64,000 bases of DNA. Origin: Candidatus Pacearchaeota archaeon. Lineage in GTDB: Archaea > Nanobdellota > Nanobdellia > UBA10117 > JABICX01. Positions 56,672 to 64,000 of this stretch are shown here, piece after piece. The position numbers and the translations under genes are program-made. The notes beneath the pieces were generated by a model. It was not told where the DNA came from. It saw only the letters and a program-made list of their open reading frames with translations, and made no database searches. The first letter of the stretch is position 1. Each line of letters begins with the position of its first letter. The stretch spans positions 1 to 64,000 of the forward strand of contig JAFCGM010000005.1 in the NCBI GenBank assembly GCA_017608025.1, written 5' to 3'.

Positions 56672-56810
56672 AATATTGTTCTAATCTCTTTGAGATTGTT
56701 CTTTTGGCAACTTACCTTTTCTTTTGAAGAAAAGGCAGGGGTTTTATGAACCGAATAAGACCATAAAATATTGTTCTAATCTCTTTGAGATTGTTCTTTT
56801 GGCAACTTAC
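56648..56810 (+). repeat. Tandem duplication of the asnS 3' end: two identical 68-bp copies (56648-56715, 56743-56810), period 95
   Basis: tttatgaaccgaataagaccataaaatattg...ttttggcaacttac repeated; separator carries hairpin CTTTTCTTTTgaAGAAAAGG. Confidence 0.95.
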
Positions 56811-56974
56811 AGAAACTTTTTAGAAAAAAGTTTCATCAAAAAATAAATTTGTTTCTTTTTGAAACTTACTTGTTTTTTCTTAGAAGGCGTAGCCGCCTTA
56901 GGCTTTGCCTTAGTGGAGGTTCTTTTTTAAAGAAAGTCCTTTGAAAGAAAAGGGAGTGAGAAAGTGCAGAGTAG

Positions 56975-57058
56975 CGCCGGCAGCAGGATTTGAACCTGCA
57001 AATCCTTTCGGAAACAAGGGTTCGAGCCTTGCGCTCTGCCAGATTAAGCCATGCCGGC
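56975..57058 (-). tRNA. tRNA-Ser(CGA)
   Basis: Acceptor GCCGGCA/TGCCGGC, ASL CAAGG-CTCGAAC-CCTTG, long variable arm. Confidence 0.93.
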
Positions 57059-57084
57059 ACAAAACATATTTTTTGCGAAATTTT

Positions 57085-57777
57085 CTAAATTTTTGACAAT
57101 AAAAAGTCTCCTATCTTCAGAATGTCATCCGGTTGTCCTAAGTCTTTCCAATAATCTTTGATTTTCAAAACCCGAACTTTTTTTTCTTTTGCAAGTAAGG
57201 TTAATGCATCAGTTAATTCAAGTTCGCCCCTTGGAGAAACTTCAATTTTCTCAATTGCCTCAAAAATCTCAGGAGTCAGTTTAATTAGTCCGGTGTTAAT
57301 CAGATTTCCGACAAATTCTTTTGGCTTTTCTTTAATTTCTTCAAGAAAACCGTTATTTTCTATCAGTACTCCATATTTGTTCGGATTTTCAACCTCAAAA
57401 CCTTTAATGTAATTTAAGTTATCGTCTTTCCAGCAGTCCTTAAAATCTTCTGAACTGTAAAGATTGTCTCCAGGAACAAGAAGAAAATTGTCTTTTCCAA
57501 CAAAGTTCTTAGCATATCTTACTGCGTCAGCAGTTCCTTTCTGCTCTGGCTGGTCAACAAAAACAGCACTTATCTTTAGTTTTTTAACATAATTTATAAT
57601 CTGCTCTTTCTTGTAATGGACAACAAAGCAGAATTCATCAAATCCAGCTTTCTGCAAATTTTCAATTAAATAGCTCAAAAAAGGCTTTTCATTAATTTCA
57701 ATCATTGGCTTAGCATACTTTTCAGTAATTGGTCTCATTCTAGTGCCCTTGCCAGCGCACATAATCACAACCTTCAT
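57085..57777 (-). CDS. Sugar-phosphate nucleotidyltransferase
   Basis: MKVVIMCAGKGTRMRPITEKYAKPMIEINEKPFLSYLIENL. Confidence 0.9.
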   Translation of the reverse strand: MKVVIMCAGKGTRMRPITEKYAKPMIEINEKPFLSYLIENLQKAGFDEFCFVVHYKKEQIINYVKKLKISAVFVDQPEQKGTADAVRYAKNFVGKDNFLLVPGDNLYSSEDFKDCWKDDNLNYIKGFEVENPNKYGVLIENNGFLEEIKEKPKEFVGNLINTGLIKLTPEIFEAIEKIEVSPRGELELTDALTLLAKEKKVRVLKIKDYWKDLGQPDDILKIGDFLLSKI

Positions 57778-57829
57778 AAAAGTATATTAAGAGCAATGCT
57801 TTTAAACCATTTTGTTCAAAGTAAATCAT

Positions 57830-57903
57830 GGGCTCGTAGCATAACCTGGATAGTGCGTCCGGTTTCGGCCCGGTTGATGTGGGTTCAAATCCTACCGAGC
57901 TCG
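57830..57903 (+). tRNA. tRNA-Arg(TCG)
   Basis: Acceptor GGGCTCG/CGAGCTC, ASL TCCGG-TTTCGGC-CCGGT (27:43 mismatch). Confidence 0.85.
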
Positions 57904-57973
57904 TTGTCCTTCATGCTGAAGGGATTTACGAGATTCGTTCCGGGGCAAACAGTGCCCGGATCGAGCCCAGCAA

Positions 57974-58110
57974 GCCCCGGTGGTGTAGTCCGGCCAATCA
58001 TTTCAGCCTCTCGCAGCCCTTTTATTGGCTTCGCTTGTGAAAAAGCACTGGCGGAAAAAATAATGCGCTGGAGAAAGCTGAGGACGTGAGTTCAAATCTC
58101 GCCCGGGGCA
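57974..58110 (+). tRNA. tRNA-Glu(CTC) with ~62-nt intron (58014-58075)
   Basis: Acceptor GCCCCGG/CCGGGGC, ASL TCAGC-CTCTCG^A-GCTGA. Confidence 0.9.
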
Positions 58111-58122
58111 GCTTTTTCAAAA

Positions 58123-58728
58123 ATGGCTAAAATAAAATTAATCATCTTTGACATTTGGAATACGCTTATGTACACACATGAAAATAAATTAGATGTTATG
58201 CTTGAGCTTTTAGGTATTGATGAAGCAACATTCAGAGATGGAATAAAGCGAATGTGTCTTTCTAAAATGTCTATTGAAGATCTTTTCTCAGAATTTACAA
58301 CAGATAAAAAGAAACTTAAAACTGCTGTTGATTTATGGATGAATGATAAAGTTACTATTTACAAGGATGTTATTCCTACGCTGAATGTATTATATGGGAA
58401 AATTAAGATGGCAATTCTTTCTAACTCTTCAACATACATAAGAGAATTTTTGAAGGAAAAAAGGATTTCTGCGTATTTTGATAAGATTTATTTGTCTGCA
58501 GAATACGGACTTCTTAAGCCAGATCCAAGGCTTTTTAATATAATTCTTAAAGATTTTAATTTAAAACCAGAAGAAGTAGCAATGGTCGGCGACAAGGAAA
58601 GCAAAGACATCGCCCCAGCCAAGCAAAAGGGAATTCTCGGAATTTTGATTGACAGAAAAAACTCAAAAGAGAAAATCCTTGCTGACTACAAAATTCAGAA
58701 TTTGAGAGAAATAGAAAAGATAATTTAG
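58123..58728 (+). CDS. HAD-superfamily hydrolase
   Basis: IIFDIWNTLMYT, AILSNSS, KPDPRLFNIIL, MVGDKESKDI. Confidence 0.9.
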   Translation: MAKIKLIIFDIWNTLMYTHENKLDVMLELLGIDEATFRDGIKRMCLSKMSIEDLFSEFTTDKKKLKTAVDLWMNDKVTIYKDVIPTLNVLYGKIKMAILSNSSTYIREFLKEKRISAYFDKIYLSAEYGLLKPDPRLFNIILKDFNLKPEEVAMVGDKESKDIAPAKQKGILGILIDRKNSKEKILADYKIQNLREIEKII

Positions 58729-58829
58729 TTTTCTTTTGGCAACTTGGGTTTTCTTTTTCTAAAAGAAAAGCCAGCTGACTACAAAATTCAGAATTTGAGA
58801 GAAATAGAAAAGATAATTTAGTTTTCTTT
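58681..58829 (+). repeat. Tandem duplication of the HAD gene 3' end: two identical ~55-bp copies, period 93
   Basis: gctgactacaaaattcagaatttgagagaaatagaaaagataatttagttttcttt at 58681 and 58774; separator has hairpin TTTTCTTTTtctAAAAGAAAA. Confidence 0.95.
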
Positions 58830-58923
58830 GGGTTACCTTACCACATTCTTTTCTGTAGAGCAGTTTCTTTCGGGTTGTAAGAAGCTATATTTTTCCGTGA
58901 ATGCTTTTTCTAAAATAGTTCAA

Positions 58924-59580
58924 TTACTTCCAGAGCCAGCCCAGAAGTCCTTTTCCTTTTTCAGCTTTTGCGAGATTTGTAAGTCTTTCTTGTTCTTTTT
59001 CCATAACCTGAATTTGTTCTTCAAATGCTTCGCAAACTTCTTCATCTGCTTGGCATTGTTGTCGCAGTTGTTTTAGTTGTTGAACAGCCTCTTTGTTTTG
59101 ATTTGCAATTTGCTCAAGCTCTTCTCCTGTTTCTTTATCTCCGCCGAAAAGCAATCTTGCAAATGCTCCTTTTTTCTGAGCCGTTGCTTCAGCTTTAAGA
59201 GATTCATTTATCCGATTGTTCCATTGCCTTGCAATTTCAGAAACTTGAGGTCCAATTCCCCCAACTAATTCTCCCATAGCAAGAAGATTGTGAACAGCAT
59301 TTCGAACTTGATTCTGATTTTTATAAGCCTTTGCTTCAGCACCCTGTTTTCCTTCAGCTTGCTCTTCAAGAACTCTTTTTCTTTCTTGAGCCATTTGCTT
59401 AAATTCTTCTAAATTTCCTGCTATTGCTTGGGTTGCGATTGCAAGCTGTGTTTCTTCACCAGTATTCTGTGTAGAAACTTCCTGTCCTGAGCTAGAAGCT
59501 CCAGCTCCTTGCGGTCCAACTGCAAAAACAGCACCAAATAGAAAAAGTCCTATAAAAATACTAAATAATATTTTTTTCAT
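58924..59580 (-). CDS. Secreted coiled-coil protein with signal peptide
   Basis: MKKILFSIFIGLFLFGAVFAVGPQG followed by Q/E-rich helical sequence. Confidence 0.65.
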   Translation of the reverse strand: MKKILFSIFIGLFLFGAVFAVGPQGAGASSSGQEVSTQNTGEETQLAIATQAIAGNLEEFKQMAQERKRVLEEQAEGKQGAEAKAYKNQNQVRNAVHNLLAMGELVGGIGPQVSEIARQWNNRINESLKAEATAQKKGAFARLLFGGDKETGEELEQIANQNKEAVQQLKQLRQQCQADEEVCEAFEEQIQVMEKEQERLTNLAKAEKGKGLLGWLWK

Positions 59581-59623
59581 TCTAGTAAAAAATTAAAAAT
59601 ACAAGTATAAAAATATTTGGAAA

Positions 59624-60064
59624 TTACTTTTCAGAGCCTTTTTCAATTCCAATAATTTTAATCCTGAAATTCAGGTTTTTTCCTGCAAGAGGATGATTCA
59701 TATCAATAGTAATATCTTGTTCAGATACTTCAATGATTTTCGCAGGGATTTTCTGTCCTTCTGAAGTTGTTAAAGCAAGAACCATTCCTTTCTTTGCTTC
59801 AGGCTCTTTTGGAAGCTTGTCTTTTGGAATTTTTTGTATTAAGTTTTCATTTTTTGGTCCGTAAGCATCTTTAACATCAATGTGAATATTCTTTTCCTCA
59901 TTTTCATTCATTCCAATTACTGCTTCGTCAAATCCTTTTATTACATCACCATTTCCAGCTATAAATTCCAGAGGTTCTTTGCCCTCTGAAGAATCAAAAA
60001 CTTTTCCATCTTCTAACATTCCAGTGTATTCAACTTTAACTGTATCGCCTTTTTCAACTGCCAT
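59624..60064 (-). CDS. FKBP-type peptidyl-prolyl isomerase (SlyD-like)
   Basis: GDTVKVEYTGMLEDGKVFDSSEGKEPLEFIAGNGDVIKGFDEAVIGM, MNHPLAGKNLNF. Confidence 0.94.
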   Translation of the reverse strand: MAVEKGDTVKVEYTGMLEDGKVFDSSEGKEPLEFIAGNGDVIKGFDEAVIGMNENEEKNIHIDVKDAYGPKNENLIQKIPKDKLPKEPEAKKGMVLALTTSEGQKIPAKIIEVSEQDITIDMNHPLAGKNLNFRIKIIGIEKGSEK

Positions 60065-60242
60065 TGTTGTTTAAATGGTAAGGTGTTCTTTTATAAGCTT
60101 ATAGGTCTTTTAGAAGATATTGGACAAATCCCCTAAATCTTTTTATACTAAAGATTAAAAAAGATTTTCTAAAGAGATTCCAAAAAGCAACCAATACATT
60201 GCTTGCAATGCGCTCCGCGTGAATCTCTTCGTGAGAAGAACA

Positions 60243-62114
60243 ATGGAATTTTTCCCTTTTGAAAAAGTGCGCCCAGAGCAAAACAAACTTATAGCAGACA
60301 TAAAAAACGCAGTTGAAAACAAGAAAAACATTATTGCTCATGCTCCAACAGGTTTGGGAAAAACTGCAGCAGCATTAACTCCTTTAATAGAATTTGCTGA
60401 AAAAAACAATTTAAACATTTTTTTCCTAACTTCCAGAAATGCACAGCATAACTTAATTATGGAAACACTGCAAAGCATAAACAAGAAAACAAAAGTGAAT
60501 TCTGTTGATTTCATTGGAAAAAAGCACATGTGTCCAAAAGTACGGCAATACAATCAAAGAGAGCTGAACTTCTTTGATTTCTGCAAAAATCTTCGGAAAA
60601 ACAAAGAATGTGAGCTTTACCTTAATTCTTTTCAAAAAGCAGAACATTCAAAGCAGGCAAAAGATTTTGCAAAAAAAATTATTGAAAACGGACCTGCAAA
60701 TGTAGAAAAGATTGTTGAACTAACAAAAAATAAATTCTGCACTTATGAAATTTCAATTCTTCTGGCAAAAGAGGCAAGAGTTTTTGTTGGAGATTATTTT
60801 CATGTTTTTGACCCTTCAATTCAAAAACACCTTTTCCAGCGAATTGGAAAAGAGCTCAGTAAGACAATTCTTGTAATTGATGAAGCTCACAACTTGCCAG
60901 ATAGAATAAGAAATGACTGGACACTTCAGCTTAATACATTTCTTTTGAAAAACCTTGCTGACAAATTGAAAAAACAGCACTATAATGATTTTGCAAACAT
61001 AATTCTTAAAATAAAAGATGAACTAAAAAACTATGCTTCTGATCAGCTTTTTCAGGAAAATGAAGTTTATGCAAACAAGCAGGATTTTGTGTCAATTATT
61101 GAAGAAGCATCAAAGCAGAACTACACTTCATTTTTAAATGATTTTTCAAAACTTAGCGATGAAATTGAAGAACGAGAAGAATATGATGAATTCACGAGAT
61201 TTGCAATGTTTTTGAAATTCTGGGTCAATTTTGACAAGGGTTTTGCAAGAATTCTGAGAACTGAAAAAACAAAATCCGGAAAAACATTTCCTTCTTTGGA
61301 ATTCTGCTGCCTTGACCCGTCAATTATAACAAAGCCGCTTTTTGATGAAGCATATTCCTCAATTCTAATGTCTGGAACTCTTTTACCTGGAGAAATGTAT
61401 AGGGACATTCTTGGATTTGAGCCTGAGGAAACAGAAATCAAAGTTTACAAAAATCCTTTTCCTAGAAAAAACAAACTTGTGCTTACCTCCTCAAGTATAA
61501 CAACAAAATATTCAGAAAGAAGCGAGGAAATGTTTAAGCGCATAGCAGCCTCCTGCGCCTATTTAATAAATTCTGTAAATGGAAATTCAGCAGTTTTCTT
61601 TCCATCATACAGCTTCATGTCAAAGACATTGTTTTATCTTACTGCAATTTCCAAGAAAAAGCTTTTTGTTGAAAAACAGGGAATGACTCAACAGGAACGC
61701 GAGGAATTAATAAGCAAATTCAAAAGCAATGTTATTAATGGGGGCTCTGCTTTGTTAGGAGTTCAGGGAGCAAACTTCTCAGAAGGCATTGATTTGCCAG
61801 GAGAACTTTTAAAAGGAGTTGCAATTGTTGGAGTTCCCTTAGCACCGCCAAATCTTCGCCAAAAATCCTTAATTGATTATTTTGAAAACAAGCTTGGAAA
61901 GGGTTGGGATTATGGATATGTTTTTCCAGCAATAAACCGTGCTCTGCAAGCAGCAGGACGCTGCATTAGAAGTGAAAAAGATACTGGAATAATTGCCTTT
62001 CTTGACAAGAGGTTTCTATGGGACAAGTACAGGAAAATAATTCCGCCTGACTGGGAAATGAAGCCCACCGACGACTTAAGAACAGAGATCAGAAATTTTT
62101 TTAATGAAAATTAA
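60243..62114 (+). CDS. XPD/Rad3-like SF2 helicase
   Basis: HAPTGLGKTAAALTP, VIDEAHNLPDRI, Cys pattern of FeS domain, AAGRCIRSEKDTG. Confidence 0.92.
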   Translation: MEFFPFEKVRPEQNKLIADIKNAVENKKNIIAHAPTGLGKTAAALTPLIEFAEKNNLNIFFLTSRNAQHNLIMETLQSINKKTKVNSVDFIGKKHMCPKVRQYNQRELNFFDFCKNLRKNKECELYLNSFQKAEHSKQAKDFAKKIIENGPANVEKIVELTKNKFCTYEISILLAKEARVFVGDYFHVFDPSIQKHLFQRIGKELSKTILVIDEAHNLPDRIRNDWTLQLNTFLLKNLADKLKKQHYNDFANIILKIKDELKNYASDQLFQENEVYANKQDFVSIIEEASKQNYTSFLNDFSKLSDEIEEREEYDEFTRFAMFLKFWVNFDKGFARILRTEKTKSGKTFPSLEFCCLDPSIITKPLFDEAYSSILMSGTLLPGEMYRDILGFEPEETEIKVYKNPFPRKNKLVLTSSSITTKYSERSEEMFKRIAASCAYLINSVNGNSAVFFPSYSFMSKTLFYLTAISKKKLFVEKQGMTQQEREELISKFKSNVINGGSALLGVQGANFSEGIDLPGELLKGVAIVGVPLAPPNLRQKSLIDYFENKLGKGWDYGYVFPAINRALQAAGRCIRSEKDTGIIAFLDKRFLWDKYRKIIPPDWEMKPTDDLRTEIRNFFNEN

Positions 62115-62682
62115 GAGAACATTAAGTATGGAATCTGTTGAAGAAGCAAAAACACTTCTTAAAAATGAAATAAGTGAACAGAATTTAATAAAGCACTGCT
62201 TAGCAGTTGCCGCAATTATGAAAGCTATTGCTAAAAAGCTTGGTGAAAATGAAAATTTATGGGAGATAACAGGACTTTTGCATGATTTTGACTATGAGGA
62301 AACAAAAGACAATCACAAACAGCACGGATTGATTGCATCAGAAAAATTAAAGCAAAAACTTCCTCCAGAATCCTTACATGCAATTGAGGCACACAACTTC
62401 GAAAATACTTCAGTACTCCCCGAATCAAAAATAGATTATGCTTTGATTGCAGCAGACGCAATTTCTGGTTTGGTAATTGCAACAGCTCTTGTTAGGCCCT
62501 CAAAAAAGCTTGAGGATGTAAAGCCGAAAAGTATAAAAAAGAAATTCAAGCAAAAAGAATTTGCAAAAAATTGTTCTCGGAAAAAGATTCTCTACTGCGA
62601 AAAACTGGGAATTGAGCTTTCAGAATTTATTGAAATTTCCCTAATTTCTCTAAAAAGAATATCTAAAAATCTTGGGCTCTAA
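62104..62682 (+). CDS. HD-domain protein
   Basis: KHCLAVAAIMKAIA...LWEITGLLHDFDYEE...HGLIASEKL...AIEAHN. Confidence 0.85.
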   Translation: MKIKRTLSMESVEEAKTLLKNEISEQNLIKHCLAVAAIMKAIAKKLGENENLWEITGLLHDFDYEETKDNHKQHGLIASEKLKQKLPPESLHAIEAHNFENTSVLPESKIDYALIAADAISGLVIATALVRPSKKLEDVKPKSIKKKFKQKEFAKNCSRKKILYCEKLGIELSEFIEISLISLKRISKNLGL

Positions 62683-62888
62683 TTATTTTTTGGTTTGTAG
62701 TTATTTCCTGATTTGTATTCTTCCAGAGACTGCTTGTAGCGGAAAATTCCACCAATTTCTTCTCCATTTTTGTTGTAAAGAGGACGGAATTCAGTATCTT
62801 TGAGAAGACATTCTAAAAAACTGCGTTCTTCTTTTGGAAAAATTTTTTTTCTTAAGTAATTTATAATTTTCATTATGATACCTCGCAT
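62679..62888 (-). CDS. Hypothetical protein
   Basis: 69-aa ORF. Confidence 0.4.
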   Translation of the reverse strand: MRGIIMKIINYLRKKIFPKEERSFLECLLKDTEFRPLYNKNGEEIGGIFRYKQSLEEYKSGNNYKPKNN

Positions 62889-62972
62889 TGAATTTTGTGA
62901 TATTTCATTTATAAAGGTATTGGTTTAAAATATCAAAACGCTTAAAAAACACAATAAGTTTTTCTAGACTAT

Positions 62973-63056
62973 GCTAGGGTACCCAAGCGGTCAAAGGGGC
63001 AGGACTTAAGATCCTGTGGCTTAGTGCCTTCCGGGGTTCGAATCCTCGCCCTAGCA
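62973..63056 (+). tRNA. tRNA-Leu(TAA)
   Basis: Acceptor GCTAGGG/CCCTAGC, ASL CAGGA-CTTAAGA-TCCTG, long variable arm. Confidence 0.94.
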
Positions 63057-63092
63057 CTGCCCTTTCTTTCCCAAAGAAAGTGCAAGTTGCCC

Positions 63093-63257
63093 AAAGAAAA
63101 ACAACAATAGTTCTTTGCAAACACCAAAGAAAATGCTTCGGTCATAATAACCTATTTATTCGAAAGAAAAACAACAATAGTTCTTTGCAAACTTATTATT
63201 TTTGATGAAACTTTTTCTAAAAGTTTCTTTTTGATGAAACTTTTTCTAAAAGTTTCT
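63093..63257 (+). repeat. Nested repeats downstream of tRNA-Leu: 30-bp aaagaaaaacaacaatagttctttgcaaac x2 and tandem tttgatgaaactttttctaaaagtttct x2
   Basis: Direct reading at 63093/63163 and 63201/~63230. Confidence 0.9.
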
Positions 63258-63298
63258 GGGGGATGCAAACACTTTTCTAAAGGGTTTGCAGGGGTTAA

Positions 63299-63450
63299 GA
63301 ATCCTCGCCCTAGCACTTTCTCTTTTAGAAAAAGAGAACCTGCACTAAGAGAAAACTAATCTTTAAAAAAAGATGCATCAAAAATGTTTCGCTGCCGCTT
63401 AACATACTTTTCTTTTTTGAAAAGAAAATATCATCGCCCTAGCACTGCCT
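63299..63450 (+). repeat. Two displaced copies of the tRNA-Leu 3' end (63299-63316 gaatcctcgccctagcac; 63435-63450 tcgccctagcactgcc)
   Basis: Identical to 63040-63057 and 63046-63061; each preceded by a family hairpin. Confidence 0.92.
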
Positions 63451-63619
63451 GTTAAACATATTGATAAAATAAGGCAGTAATATGAATGAATAATCATTAA
63501 AATTTTTTCTAAAACAAACCAACAGAGAGCAGTTATTAACATTTGGCCTATAAATAATAAATTTGCCTTAACTCGCAGATATATCCAAGGATAGCTTTAT
63601 TTTTATTTATGTTGTACTG

Positions 63620-63901
63620 TATTACATTTACACTCGCGCGGAAAATTTTGATGAAGCATGGGTTTTAGAGTCTAAAAATGGGAGACATTTTACAAAAAGA
63701 TTCAAAATCAAAATTCCTTTTGCTTTCCAGTTTTCTATTATAGACGAAGGTGATTATTATGTTGCTTACATAGGGCACATACCTGCTGACATTAAACCAT
63801 ATACTGATTTAGAGTGCCCTAATTTGCGTTATCCTATTAGAGCTATCTCAAAAAACGGAATAAACTGGCAAAGGATTATAGAACAACTTAATGGACCATG
63901 A
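63620..63901 (+). pseudogene. Start-less open frame (YYIYTRAENFDEAWVLESKNGRHFTKRFKIKIPFAFQF...EQLNGP*), probable gene remnant
   Basis: About 94 open codons, no in-frame ATG/GTG/TTG before the upstream stop; absent from ORF track. Confidence 0.45.
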
Positions 63902-64000
63902 CATTGAGATAGAATTTATTGTAATGGTTATGCTGTACTTAAATTATTTGATGGATATTATTTTTATTAATTTTCAGCTGCAACCTATTTTTACTTTCGC

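Noticed and set aside
57796-58089. ORF over tRNA-Arg/tRNA-Glu
   Set aside because: Covers two tRNA genes and an intron.

Overview
AT-rich archaeal chromosome segment, gene-dense; gene content and tRNA structure suggest a DPANN-type archaeon (Pacearchaeota/Woesearchaeota-like; this placement is inference). The core includes FtsZ, aEF-2, aEF-1A, GatD/GatE, S10, S15, S3Ae, proteasome beta, aCPSF1-type KH/beta-CASP nuclease, MetRS, ProRS, AsnRS, HerA-NurA-Rad50-Mre11, an XPD-like helicase, DNA ligase, Bud32, carbamate kinase + OTC, and twelve tRNA genes (three with introns at 37/38). An accessory island (~28.5-36.4 kb) carries a UvrD-like helicase with a probable embedded nuclease, an HNH protein, many small membrane proteins and a RelB/RelE-like pair. 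The main discovery candidate is a recurrent architecture at about ten loci. The 3' end of a gene (tRNA or CDS) is repeated ~80-115 bp downstream, and the second copy is preceded by an A/T-rich hairpin of the type CTTTTCTTTT-loop-AAAAGAAAAGG or GCAAACACTTTTxxTAAAGGGTTTGC. At tRNAs the duplicated part runs from the T-loop to the 3' end. At aCPSF1 and aEF-2 the displaced copy encodes the same C-terminal peptide with mostly different synonymous codons, and the displaced aCPSF1 stop overlaps the next gene's start (ATGA). This looks like a small integrase-type element that restores gene 3' ends, with no recombinase visible in the window. Other leads: an MCM-like protein with a degenerate Walker A, a ThiI-like protein lacking the PP-loop, a GatE lacking the GAD insertion, a RelE toxin with no canonical start codon, and a hairpin abutting the ftsZ Shine-Dalgarno.
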